64,000 bases of DNA. Origin: Buddleja alternifolia (taxonomy: Eukaryota > Streptophyta > Magnoliopsida > Lamiales > Scrophulariaceae). Position 1 is the stretch's first letter. The number at the start of each line of letters is the position of its first letter. This document shows positions 45,967 through 57,421 of this stretch, piece after piece. The DNA is taken from positions 21,844,195 to 21,908,194 of the forward strand of contig CM033394.1 of NCBI GenBank assembly GCA_019426215.1, given 5' to 3'. The notes under the pieces were generated by a model that did no database searches, was not told the DNA's origin, and saw only the letters and a list, made by a program, of their open reading frames with translations. Both the position numbers and the translations under genes were made by a program.

Positions 45967-48423
45967 ATGACCCGTTCCTCAAACGAGCCTCTATATGAGT
46001 TGGAGCCCGAAATTGAACTAGTGTTTCGAACTAATAGGCGAGCAAGAGAAATGGCCAATAATTTGCATATGAACTTACCGGAAAATAGGGAGTGGTTACA
46101 AGGTGTTCTACAAGCCATGCAAGGGGCACCTCCTCCACAACTTCCGTCGGTTCGGGGTAGCTTACCACCTAGGGTCCATACCATTCCGGGGCCCGTGGTC
46201 GTGCCTAACTTCTTTGCACCCAACTACCACATTCCGGCTCATATTTTTAATATGGTGCAAGGAGGTCCTTTCTATAGAGAACCGCACGAATCACCTCACG
46301 CTCATTTGGAAACCATAGACGATGCTCTTGTGACCATTCAATATCACCCACGGGATCTTGATGCGATTCGTCTAAGAGTCTTCCATTTCTCATTGAAGGA
46401 TAGGGCGACAACATGGTACAAATCCTTACCTCCACAATCTATTACGACATGAGTTGAGTTGGTCGATGCCTTTTTAAATAAATTCTTCCCACCCTCCAAA
46501 ACCAATGAGCTCCGGAGTAATATTAAGGGGTTTAGGCAAAGAACCAATGAGTCGTTAGCCGAGACTTGGGCTAGATATAAGGGCATGCTCCGAAAATGCC
46601 CCGATCATAATTTTGGGTTGAATGAGCAAGTACTCCATTTCTATGATGGGGTTCGGTCGCGTATTCGGAATAGGCTCAATGCGGGTGCGGGTGGAGATCT
46701 CCTTGGGTTAGACTGTCAAAGTGTATGGGACAAAATAGAACAGTTGGCCCGAGAAGACGAGCTTTACCCCGACGATGAAGAGACCTCATCTTCTAAAAAG
46801 GTTGCTTGTGTTGCGGAAGTGGTTGAGGGAGTAGTGGCTTTGGAACCGGAGGTTGAAGACGTCAATTATGTTGGGAATCAAAATCGACAACAGTTGGACT
46901 TTCATATACCCGAAAATTTTCCAAAAAGGCCCAACCCCGCACAAAACGCACAACCAAGGATCTATCAAGCTCCACGACCACCTTTTAATAACCCATCCCC
47001 GAGGCAAGGCAACTTCAATGGACAAGGTCAAGGTCAAGTGCAAATGCGACCTCCTACAACCGATGAGAGACTCGATGCCCACATGAAGAAATCCGATGCG
47101 TCGTTTAATGAACTTCGGAGTATGATGAAGGATATGTTCATGGAACTTAAGGATATGAGGACACATATAGGGCAAATCTCCTCCACGGTAAATGGTAGAG
47201 CCCCGGGTACTCTACCAAGTGACACGAAGAAGAACCCGAAAGAACAATGCTATGCAATTACTTTAAGGAGTGGGAAGCAGTTGGAAAATGATGAAACACT
47301 GTCTTCCACGCCTAGGCGCGAGTCAGACCACGCTCAGGCGCCGTCCACACCAAGTCAGGAACATGTGCCACTGACTGCCGTGCCCGAGCGCCGTTATGTC
47401 CACGCCCAGGCGCCGAACGAACCGCGCCCAGGCGCTGATACCAGCGCCCAGGAGCCGCCTCCTGTTCCTTCCGGTCCTAGTTCTTCGACTCCAACGCCTC
47501 CTCCCCCCATTGAGATCCGTTTTCCCTTTCCAAATGCACAGAAAAAGAAGGAGATGGATCCAAGTTTCCTTCGGATTTTGGCGATTCTTCGGGAGGTGAG
47601 AATCAATATTCCTTTCATTGATGCCATCCTATTAATGCCAAATTATGCTAAGTTCTTCAAGGATATGCTATCCAACAAGCGTAAGTGGGAGGAGAACGAA
47701 ACGGTTTGTCTAACCGAGGAATGCTCCGCCGCATTACTTAACAAAATACCTCGCAAGCTCAAGAACCCGGGGCGTCTCACAATACCGTGCACTATTGGCC
47801 ATCTCAAGTTCGACAAAGTTCTGTGTGATTCGGGAGCAAGTATCAATCTTCTTCCCTACTCGATTTTTAAGAAGCTAGGCCTTGGAGATCCTACGCCAAC
47901 ATCCATGTCCGTGCAATTGGCGGATTGCTCTATCAAGAAACCAAAGGGCGTTATCGAGGATGTCATTGTACAAGTCGACAAGTTTTTCTATCCGGTTGAC
48001 TTCGTGGTTCTTGATATGGAGGAAGATGTTGAGATTCCCTTGATTCTAGGAAGACCTTTCCTAGCCACTAGCAATGCCAAGATAGACATGGGAAAGGATA
48101 AGTTGACATTGAAGGTCGGAGATGTAAAAGTGATATTCGATGCTTATAATGACAAGAAACCACCTATGGATGATCTTACTTGTTTCAATGTCGATGTTAT
48201 TAATCCGTTGCTTGATGAGAAATGTGAAAATGGCAAGGCTAAGAGCACACTAGAGTTGGGGGATGAGGGTCCCAAGGATGAACAAAACAAAGTGGGAAAA
48301 GAAGATTTATGCATGAAATACATTCCACCCCATCGCCGTGTTCGTGAGATCGACAAGACTCATCCGAAAAAAAAGGGCTTATTGCAAAACCCCGCGATAT
48401 TGGTGGAAGCAAGTAGACCATGA
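45967..48423 (+). pseudogene. Element C gag-protease, one nonsense codon
   Basis: ATG at 45967 (MTRSSNEPLYELEPEIELVF). One frame of 819 codons reaches 48423, interrupted only by TGA at 46450-46452 where B has Trp ([10 protein letters not shown] in B). Gag motifs [39 protein letters not shown] and [14 protein letters not shown], then TLPSDTKKNPKEQ, the linker at about residues 447-497 with the 22 bp word array, and protease [13 protein letters not shown] (about residue 620) with [13 protein letters not shown]. After protease the chain ends in a basic tail (IPPHRRVREIDKTHPKKKG), where other Athila copies continue into RT. The stop at 48421-48423 is 72 bp before the conserved post-pol block. One stop is the only damage. 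Confidence 0.88.
47306..47457. repeat. CCACGCCTAGGCGCCG word array in the C gag-protease linker
   Basis: 16-mer units begin at 47306, 47328, 47378, 47400, 47422 and about 47441. Steps are 22, 50, 22, 22 and about 20 bp. Confidence 0.85.
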
Positions 48424-48494
48424 AGCCAAAAGGAGGCATGACCGGGATATCGTCGTGTTGAATGGGCCACCTATATGACCCTCACATAGCACAA

Positions 48495-48542
48495 AGTCAA
48501 GCTAATGACTATAAACGAGCGCTTCTTGGGAGGCAACCCAAG
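48495..48542 (+). other. Conserved post-pol hairpin block (C copy)
   Basis: AGTCAAGCTAATGACTATAA, then CGAGCGCTT and the hairpin CTTGGGAGGCAACCCAAG (48525-48542). It is retained although all of RT-RNase H-integrase is gone. Confidence 0.8.
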
Positions 48543-50324
48543 TTTGTAAGTTTTGCTTTCCTTTTCCTTTCGTTCTTGTCTTGTTTAGTTTTATTTGGTT
48601 TGTATCTTGAGGTTGTTTTCTTACGCATGTCTTATCCGCTTTATCTTTTCGGTGCATGTTTTAGTATCTTTTGTTGTGTTGTTTAGCTGTTTGTTTTGGT
48701 GTTTTATTTTTGGATGTTGTTTCAAGCGTTGAGTCTTTTATATATTCGATGCATGCTCGGTTTATTGTCGATATACATTGTGTTACATGTTGCGTTTATC
48801 GAATATATGCTATGCTTACCCGTTTTGTATGGCTAGCACATTTTCACTTTGTAGTGGATACCCGCGTGTGAGGTTTTCTTTCTTCCGAGTAGCTGTTGCC
48901 AAACTTTGGACAGACTCTGATTGGACAACTCGGGTTTGCTTTTCAGCATCCCATTATGGTGACGTGTACTCTCCTCTCTTATTTTCGAACATTGGGGACA
49001 ATGTTTGTTCCAAGTTTGGGGGGGTTTATAATCGATCCATTATTGTCATGTTTATTTATGCTCTATATTCTGTCCAAGTTTGGGGGGGGGGGGAGACAGT
49101 TGTATCTCTACAGGGATAATGTGCATTTTTTTTAAGCATCTTAAAATTTTTTTTGTAGGATTGCAAACCCTTCAATTAACGCATTGAGAGTGATTAAGTT
49201 AAATCAATGGCATCTTTTCTCTATCAATTTGGACTTAAATGAACTATACACATTGCTTCCTTGCTCAAGGGACCCTAAACGAGATTAAATTGTCCCTAAG
49301 ATGATTCACATGCGCACATAAGTCGAGGGTAGAGGAGTTGAGTGGATACCCATTTTGAAACATTTAAAGGCTTGATCCCGGAAATATTAACTTAGATGTT
49401 TCACATGTGTTTTGAATTGAGAATGCTTTTGCATGCTTAAAAAGAATTAAGAGGTTGAACATTGGTATGACTGCAAAAGTCAGGCTTAATAGATACTGGG
49501 GGCGAAGAGCACCATGCCTAGAATACTGTACTATTAAGCTAATTTGAGCTAAGCTCAAGCCAATGCAAGTGTTAAGTGAATAAGGACCTAGTTTGGTTTT
49601 GTGGCCTTTGACACTCGAGCGATTAAGCCCTTAGGGGTGTCTCTACACTTAATACCCTAAAACCGTCCGGTTTAGGAGTCATTGGCTCAAAGCTCGTTAC
49701 AAGGGTGTCATAGAAAGCCTAAGAGAACCGAACATTGCACATGGTCTAGCCTCTAATGTTGTGAGTTGAAATTTGCATAAGTTAAAGCCCAAAGTGGATA
49801 AATTGATGAAATTTTAAGTGATTATGAAGTTTTCCTCAATTCTCATGCCGTGTGATTACTCGAAAGTCGATAAAATATAGGATTAATGCTTGAAAAGTGG
49901 TAAGAATGCCACTCGATTATAATACCTTAGACTTCTCACTCTACACCCTTAGGATGGTCTTTTCAAAATTGAGGCGTAACATGAGTAAGTATGTGACGTG
50001 TATATATATATAACCTTGAGCTTAAACAGACGAATTCATGCCATTGCTTTGTTATTAATCACATTGATTTGGGTTGATTGAGTGTGGTGGAAAATCCTTC
50101 GACTTTGTGGGTATATCATATGCAAACCCTCACGAGACTATAACTCGTCCTTTGAGGTAACTCAAGGGTTCAAAGGCTTGTTGCATTCGCTAAATGCAAC
50201 TCTGTCCTCCACGAAAGTGAGTTAGGTAGTTTTTCGTTTTTTTCTCTTTTTCTTTTTATTTCTCCCGTGTTTGATGATGTTTTTCCTAACCTATAGCTTA
50301 TCGCTCGAGGACGAGCAATTGATA
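48543..50324 (+). other. 3' noncoding region of element C with two accessory G-tracts
   Basis: No supported ORF in 1.8 kb. CCAAGTTTGGGGGGG at 49010-49024 and CCAAGTTTGGGGGGGGGGGG at 49074-49093 resemble the real polypurine tract 1.25 kb further on. Confidence 0.75.
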
Positions 50325-50338
50325 AGTTTGGGGGGGAT
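50325..50338 (+). promoter_or_regulatory. Polypurine tract of element C
   Basis: AGTTTGGGGGGGAT immediately before the 3' LTR start TGATAAGAGGCG. Confidence 0.88.
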
Positions 50339-51682
50339 TGATAAGAGGCGTTTTTACGTGTTTTTAAGCCTATGATCTGATATTGTTGGAGTTATTTATT
50401 GCCTAAATCATGCCACAGTTGCGTTTAATTGGGGTGTTAAGTGATTTCAGGTGATAAACGAGAGCACACGAAGAAAAAGGCGAAAAACGGTGCACGACAC
50501 TTTTTGAAGCCTATCGACCACGCCTAGGAGCCGATCTGACCACGCTCGGGCGCCGATCAAGAACAACAAACTTGATCCCTGTTGACCGCGCCTCGGCGCC
50601 GCACTACCCACGCCTAGGCACCGTTATACCCGCGCCCGAGCGCCGTACTATCCACGCCTGGGCGCCGTCGGACTTCTCCCCCAAGAAACGTATGCCACGT
50701 AGGCTGCGCCTAGGCGCCGGCGTAACCGTTTTTCAATTGTTTAAAAGCCAAATTTCAGATTGAAAGAGGGGTTCGAAAATCTGGGAATTGGAGACACTTT
50801 GCTGGGTTTTTGAGCCACAATTTCATCAACAATTGAAGGGGCAGAAGGGGGATTGAGCTAGAAATTGAAGCTACAAGCAAGGATTCATCATCATTCAAGA
50901 CTTAGGGAGTTTCTTTTGCATTTCATTTACATGTTTATGTTAATAACTATGTATGTGATTGTTTTAGACCTTCTTGAGCTATTGAATATGAGCTAATCTT
51001 GTAGAACTAAGGCCATGTGAAGGCCTAATTTACAAATCATTATATGTGAAGTTAATTTTCGTATTAATTCTCTTATTGCTTTGTGTGTTGATTTTGTGCT
51101 TTTATTCCAATAATGTGTTTGATCACCATATGCTTGCTATTGTGCCTAATCTAGTCATTCGAGAGAAGATAGGTTAGGGTTCAAAGAAATCAACACATCA
51201 TCCGAAACTAATGTGGAATTGCTCCTAGAAATAGGTAAAGATTTCCGGGTGCTGTTAGCCAGATTTATCCGGGGAAGCTCTAGAACGTTAATGCGTGATT
51301 ATTGATTAGATTCTCTTTAGAGAACCGTCAATCAATCATAGGATTGTTATGTGCCGAGACATTGGGTAATAGTTAATTAAGGAGTTTCCACCAAAGCAAT
51401 AGGAGTCTAATAATTCAAAGAGTAGCTCACGTATATTGATGCGTAGATTAGGTTGTAGTATGTGCCTTAGTCGTTTATCGCTCTTGAGTTTTAATCTATA
51501 GTCTGTTTCTCTTTGTTCTTTGCTTGTTTCTCGTTATAGTGCAATTTACTTTCATCCATTTTCATTAATCAAAAGCTAAAAATTCAAGTCCCTGTGGTTC
51601 GACAACCCGGACTTTTAGTCCACTTTATTACTACCGCGAATAGTACACTTGCTATTAAAGCACGTTAAGTATTAGCGTGTCA
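50339..51682 (+). repeat. 3' LTR of element C (1344 bp)
   Basis: TGATAAGAGGCGTTTTTACG ... GTATTAGCGTGTCA. Same family as the solo LTR at 27755-29472. It contains the GC-rich word array at 50518-50720. Confidence 0.9.
50518..50720. repeat. CCACGCCTAGGCGCCG word array in the C 3' LTR
   Basis: Units begin at 50518, 50540, 50586, 50608, 50630, 50652 and about 50705. Steps are 22, 46, 22, 22, 22 and 53 bp. The first six follow CCRCGCYYRRGMRCCG closely; the last begins TGCGCCTAGGCGCCGG. Confidence 0.88.
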
Positions 51683-51776
51683 TATTTTAATACGAATCTT
51701 TTTGAAGTCGAAAAAGACTTCAGGGTCTATTCAACCCCCCCTTCTAGACCCTTTCATATGCCACTTGGGACCAACA
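51683..51776 (+). repeat. D 5' LTR, last part
   Basis: From TATTTTAATACG to TTGGGACCAACA. It aligns with the D' LTR end at 59310-59401. Confidence 0.82.
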
Positions 51777-51778
51777 AG

Positions 51779-51790
51779 TGGTATCAGAGC
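51779..51790 (+). promoter_or_regulatory. Primer binding site of D (initiator tRNA-Met)
   Basis: TGGTATCAGAGC, two bases after the LTR. Confidence 0.9.
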
Positions 51791-51877
51791 GATTAAAGTT
51801 GAAATTTTAATATTTCCAAGCATAACAGCTTGTTTAGATCCTTTTTCAAAATCTAGTTGCGTTTAAAAATTTTCTTT

Positions 51878-53260
51878 ATGGTATTTGCTAAATTTCCCAA
51901 ACTGACTAAGTCAAACTATGACACATGGAAAGTCAAAGCATTTACATATCTCTGTTCATGTGATGATGACATGTGTGATATTATTTCAGATGGGCCAATT
52001 AAAATATATAAGGTTTTCACTAGAGCGCCTGGAGCCACGGAAGACACTCCGGATGGTTACGTGGAAAAGCCAAAACAAGAATGGTCTCCAGATGAGCGTC
52101 GAAGAGCAAATCTGGACAACGTTGGTCGGAATGCTCTGTATACAGCTATCGGTGATAATGATAACTTATTAAACAAGATTAAGTCATGCAACACTACTAA
52201 GGAAATCTGGGATAAGTTAACCATAATTTGTGGTGGTTCAGCTCAGATTAAAGAAAACAAGCTTTCCATTGCCAAGGAAAGGTTTAACAGTTTCAAGATG
52301 TTGTCCAATGAGACTTTAGAACAATTGGATATAAGATTCACAGCTCTTACTACAGAATTAACATCATTGGGTATGAATTTATAGAATCGGGAAATGGTGG
52401 TCAAAATCTTTAGAAGTCTACCTAGTAGATTTTTTATGAAGACAACAACTATGAGAGAGTCGAACAATTTGGATAGTTTAACTCCAGAAGATGCTTTTTC
52501 GGAACTCAAAGCATTTGAGTTTAAGTTGAGTTCGGCTAGTGATGCAATAAGCAGTCCGGTGATTGAGTCAGGAGCGCTTATAACATCAATCAAGGGTAAA
52601 TCGGGTAACAAGGGAAAAGTATCAGATATCAGTGAGGACGAGGAACTAGCGCTTCTAAATAAATTCAGAAAGTTCTTAAGATATGAAAAGAAAGGGAACA
52701 GTCCTAAGCATCAAGGACAAAGTTCATATCAAGCACATGCTCCAGTACAACAACAGTATCAACAGCCTCAATATTCTACACCTCCTCTTTCAGTGCCGAT
52801 TTAGTACCAAGCATCTACTTAAAATCTCTCAGCACCAGTGGTCTCAAAACCACACACTGCAAGGTTAACAAATGAAAAAAAGATGAAAACTAATCTTTGT
52901 TATAATTGCAGGAACCAGGACACTACTAGGTAAATTGCCCTTATCCAAATGTATCCAAGCCCTCAAGGAAGGATTACGTGGATAGAAACCAATTCAGGAG
53001 CAACCTTCATCAATAAGGTTTGCTAGCGGAGTCGGAACCAGCGTCCGCACCTAAAGAATTGGAGTCTTCAGAGGAGACTAGTGATGAAGATGAGCCAGTG
53101 GATGACTTAGCGCTTATCTGTCTCATGGCCAGAGATGATGAAGCGTCCCCTGAGGTACCTAGAGCTAGAGCCGATACATCTGTTTGGTACTTCGATAGTG
53201 GATCGTCAAGGCACATGACTGGTTCCAAGGATCTTCTGATCAACTATCGAGCTGCCAATG
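51878..53260 (+). pseudogene. Element D gag and protease start
   Basis: Gag of a SIRE-like copia element, likely ATG at 51878 (MVFAKFPKLTKSNYDTWKVK). UBN2-type features include FTYLCSCDDDMCD, TTKEIWDKLTIICGG and FNSFKMLSNETL. An in-frame TAG at 52382-52384 follows LGMNL; the same frame resumes and runs to 52804 (IFRSLPSRF, then a Gln-rich tail). The zinc knuckle starts as CYNCRNQDTTR near 52898 and meets a stop, losing its last ligands. An acidic segment (SSEETSDEDEPVDDLAL) leads to the protease motif YFDSGSSRHMTG (about 53191-53223). Shortly after NYRAANG the sequence joins I/E. Confidence 0.82.
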
Positions 53261-54867
53261 GTCCTAGACCTGGTTGGAATGCATCGAGTCTATCTCTGTC
53301 TGCATAGCTTCTCGCCCACAGAGTCAATGTCCATAATTGCTTGATCATAAGTAGAAGGGTCGTCCCTTTGGACTCCCACTGCTATAGTGTGGACACCCAT
53401 TTTCTTTTGTAGCAGATACCCATAGTACCTATCAGGTTGATGTGGTACCCTACCAGATCTTTGCAATGTTGGTTGTGTTTCTTCAGGTTTAATGTGTGTT
53501 TCTTGAATAGTCGTATCCCTAGGTGTTTCATCTTGTTCATTAAGAACAATTTTCCTACCTGCACCACCTTCTAGAATGAATTCATCTTCAGAAAGTGCAC
53601 TTGCAGTGCAACAATGATCCTTTGATCATCTTGCATGTAGAAAAGGTATCACATGGAATCCTCTGGGAAACCGACAAAACGTCCTTTAAAAGGACCTAGC
53701 TTCCAATTTCTCTGCCTTTGTCTTCTTGATGTAGGCAGGGCATCCCCAAACCTTAATATATTTAAGGTTCGGTTTTCTCCATATCTCATATGGTGTCTTA
53801 AGAACGGACTTGGAAGGACATCTATTCAAGATATGAACAGCTGTAAGGAGTGCATGTCCCCACAAAGAGATGGGTAAATCAGTGTAGCTGAGCATAGATC
53901 GAACCATATCCAATAGTGTTCGATTTCTATGCTCTGCTACCCCATTTGGTTGTGGAGTTGCTGGTGGTGTGAGTTGTAATATTATCCCATGTTCCTTTAG
54001 GAACTCATCAAACTCGTCACTCATATATTCTCCTCCACGATCCAATCGTAGTGCTTTTATATGATGACCAGTTTATTTTTCCACTAAGTCCTTAAATTCT
54101 TTGAACTTATCAAATGATTCAAACTTATACTTTATTAAATACACTAGACCATACCTTGAATGGTCATCAGTGAAAGTAATGAAATAGTGGAAACCCCCAT
54201 GAGCCATTTCTCCAAATGGTCCGCAAACGTCGGTGTGCACAAGTCCTTATACTTCAGTGGCTCTTTCAAAAGTCCCGGTGAAGGGTGATCTAGTCATTTT
54301 ACCTTTGAGGCAAGATTCACAAGTCGGATAGGGATCCGATCCCAATGGGTCTATTAACCCATCTTTCTCCATCTTGCGTATCTTTTTCTCGCCGACATGA
54401 CCTAGTCTTAGATGCCATTTTAAGCTTAGGTTAGTACTTTGCCTACCACGCTTCTTTGAGATAACATTCGCAACACACTCATTTTGCATGTTTAAGTAAT
54501 AGAGACCATTGACTAAAGTAGCAGTGCCAACAATATTATTATGAAATAAAATGCTGCAAGTACTGTCAATGAAATTAGAAACATAGTCGTTCCTAACCAA
54601 AACAGGACTTGAAATATTGTTTGTAAGCCCGTTGGGCAAAACCAAAATATCCTCTAAATTTAAAACATGTCTAGATGATAAACATTAAAAAGTTGATCCA
54701 ATGTGAGAAGTCGTGACACTCTGCCCGCTGCCAACACTGATCAGCACCTCCCCATGCTCCAGCTTCCTACTTCGCTGCAGATCCTGATTCATTACACAAA
54801 CGTGAGCACTAGCTCCAGAATCAAGTATCCATGACGTGGAAAATACAGTCATAGAACAATTAGTTTC
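53261..54867 (-). pseudogene. I/E protease and integrase to RT start
   Basis: Starting from 54867: protease with DSGASAHVCVMNQDLQ (about 54780-54820), then a frame open from 54645 to 54247 with GAG-pre-integrase zinc motif [17 protein letters not shown] ... CESCLKGK. The integrase core is open from 54045 to 53686 with [18 protein letters not shown] and [11 protein letters not shown], so the second Asp and the Glu are visible. The region with the first Asp (54100-54246) contains a stop. The spacer to RT is open in another frame, and the RT N-terminus (AMQTEIDSMHSNQV) is read just before an in-frame TAG and the junction with D at about 53260. At least three breaks. Confidence 0.82.
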
Positions 54868-55716
54868 TTAAACAAAAATTTCCATACCTGGTGTATTGCT
54901 TCGATTAGGGCAGTCCCTTCTCCAGTGGCCTAGCTCACCACAGAAAAGATACCTACTCGATTCCTTTAGCACTTCTTTAAGCTTCTTGTTCTTTCCTTTC
55001 TTTCTTCCTATTTCTCTTCGAGCCTTGAGGGGTTCTTCCATTTTTCCCTTTCCTTTCCCATACTTGTAGACATCCAATGGTACGTTTTCAGGATTGGAAA
55101 TTGTATTCTTTTTTCTATTTCTCCTTATTTGTATTTGAACGAGCTCGAGTTTGGTTGTGAGCCCAGCTAACGAAACCTCGATATCATTCATGTCAAAATT
55201 CGTGACGAAGTAGTAAAAGGAATCAGGAAGTGACTGTAGAATGAGGTCAACTTGGATGTGAAGATCCATGTAGTAATCTAAAGATCTTAATTTTTCAATT
55301 ATTGTCATCATCTTCAGTACACGTTCTCCCAGATTCTCGTGTTCCCTCATCCTTGTTTTGAAGAGTTCCTTCGATATCATATACTGAACGTTTTGACCAT
55401 TCTCTCCAAACATTGAGTCAAGATGGAGTAGTATGTCTCTTACATTCTCCATCCTTTCATGAGAGCTTCGCAACTCACTACACATTGAGCTCAACATGTA
55501 TCCTCTAGCTCGATGATTATCACAGACCCAGTCCATGTAGGAAATTCGAACCCTCTCATCTTCCCATATTGCCGGTACAGGAGGACGTCTGAGTTCCGGT
55601 ACATACTCAATCGACTCACTACTTAGGACCATCCTCAAGTTTGTGAGCCATTCTATGTAGTTTGGTCCAGTCAAAGTATATCTTTTTATCAAATCAGATA
55701 AGGGCTTAGGTGACAT
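54868..55716 (-). pseudogene. I/E gag
   Basis: A 282-codon open frame starting with ATG at 55716 (MSPKPLSDLIKRYTLTGPNY). IEWLTNLRMVL, MISKELFKTRM and LILQSLPDSFYYFV are the same gag type as G. A very basic stretch (KARREIGRKKGKNKKLKEVL) precedes a zinc knuckle YLFCGELGHWRRDC in which the first Cys is replaced by Tyr. The stop after MEIFV (54868-54870) falls before protease, which reads on just beyond it. The ORF is open but the damaged knuckle makes function doubtful. Confidence 0.82.
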
Positions 55717-57421
55717 TGTGAGAGATATAATAACAAAATAACTGCATAAAAAGTAAAAAGATTTATTAGATTCTATTGTAATTGTTGTTCCAAGTTTAAA
55801 TTAAAGACTTTTAAAATAAACTTGACTCCTACTACATTTTTCGAAAATACACACTCCCACTGTGGAATTCGGAAGTCATTGTTAGAAGGCTTCGTAGTGG
55901 TGATTGAGTTCTTTAACTAGATTAATAGGTTGCAACCTTTTGCTGGTATTTGACCTAATCAATCTATTAAAGTGATGTCCAACATCAACCCATCAAATGG
56001 ATGATTCAATCCCTTTGTCCATTATTCATCAAATTTCAACCTTTTAACGATCATATTGATTTATAAATAATCTAAGTTCAAACCACTGACTATATATTAG
56101 TCTTACAATTAAATTTCACCTTGCAACCTTTTGCTGGTATTTGGGGTGAAATTTGTTTTCGACCAATGGCATTTCATGCACTTAGGAAAAATATAAAATA
56201 TATTTCAATATATAATCCTCCTATTGCTTAGGGATGATATTATATATTAAATATCATTTTAATTTCTCCTAAGTTCAGTGGAGGACAGGATACCTGTACC
56301 CTTTACTAACTTAATATTTTTCAAGTGGGAGAATTTAAATTTTTATTAGGTCTCACTTTGCACATTAATCCATTTCATATCATGCATATAAACATGGATT
56401 AAAATAAATAATTAGCAATCCTAGAAAGCTAACAACACATGATTCATGGACTATATTTCCAAGATTGAAACAAGCCAATGTTTCAATCATAAAATAAAAA
56501 GAAACTATACTAAAGCTTCCAAAGCTCCTTCTTGAATCTCTTCGGCTCGACTTGAATTTCTCCTTTGGGCCTATTCTATTTCTAACTATTACATTTCAAT
56601 ATTTTTCACCCATACAAAATTTATCTCGAAAGAAAATAAAACTAGGCTCAAATAGGCCTTTACAAACCATCAAAAGAAATACAATATATAAAAACAAGCG
56701 TAAGTCCATGAATCATGTCTTCCATCACATAACATGTCAAACATGATATTAAACATTCAATACACGAAAAACATATATGCTAATTTCTAATTAGATTCTA
56801 AATTTAATTATTGTTTTCATATTCTTGAGAAAACTAATTTATTTAAGTCAAATTCAATCATAGCGAACTCCAATTAATTTTTCTAATAAAATCCAATTTT
56901 AAATAAAAAGTAAATTCTAAGTTCATTAAATTAATTTCACAATAGACATAATCTAATTTAATTCAAAATCCAACTTTCATTAACATTAGATTTGATGAAA
57001 ATAAATTAACCTTTATCAAATAATTAATATTAATTATTCTTGTATTTAAATCCAATTTTAATAAAAATAAAAATAATATACATATTTAATAAATCACCCG
57101 GGTCACCCATGGATCGACCCGGGTCCAATTGCAAAACCCGTGTGTTTAAAAACACACGGGTGGCGAGCCTAAATTATGCACGGCCCATCGGCCCGTCGCT
57201 GCCACGACGACAAGTCGACACCGTAATTTCTGTAATTTTTATTTACATCACATTAAAATTACATAAAATCCAATTTTCATTAATTTCTAACGAACGAAAA
57301 TAAATAAATTTCTCAAGAACACTAATAACTCGAAATCCACATATCTAATCATGCATCGCCAAAAAATCATAAATCATGCATCTATATCACATAATTTACA
57401 TACGCCGAACCCCGCGATTTG
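55717..57421 (-). other. 5' leader of element I/E, no gene
   Basis: An AT-rich leader like that of G, with the repeated GCAACCTTTTGCTGGTATTT near 55931 and 56124 and a GC-rich structured segment at 57096-57220. Confidence 0.65.
57136..57161. other. 12 bp-stem hairpin in the I/E leader
   Basis: ACCCGTGTGTTT and AAACACACGGGT are perfect inverted repeats with a 2-base centre. Same stem as in G (24418-24444), while neighbouring bases differ. Confidence 0.8.

Larger units (their letters stand above)
45558..51682 (+). mobile_element. Athila-like gag-protease-only element C (TR-GAG type)
   Basis: A truncated 5' LTR (247 bp), tRNA-Asp primer site, one gag-protease reading frame, the conserved post-pol block, a 1.8 kb noncoding part, polypurine tract and full 3' LTR. 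RT, RNase H, integrase and ORF3 are absent. The architecture matches described non-autonomous LTR elements that keep only gag. It sits inside the D LTR; the left junction was lost by deletion, so no TSD can be read. Confidence 0.85.
44944..53260 (+). mobile_element. SIRE-like copia element D, 5' part only
   Basis: Plus-strand element inserted into the RT of I/E. 5' LTR (44944-45557 and 51683-51776, interrupted by element C), primer site, gag and protease start are present. At about 53260 it ends abruptly against I/E sequence on the opposite strand. A deletion has removed the rest of D and about 0.8 kb of the host element. Confidence 0.82.

Noticed and set aside
48462..49135. Several short plus-strand ORFs after C protease
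   Set aside because: They cross the conserved noncoding block and G-tracts, and their frames are not kept in B.
47306..50720. CRISPR-like reading of the word arrays
   Set aside because: Words are degenerate, spacers are only 6-8 bp, the DNA is plant nuclear and no cas genes are present. The repeat-spacer look is real but not CRISPR.
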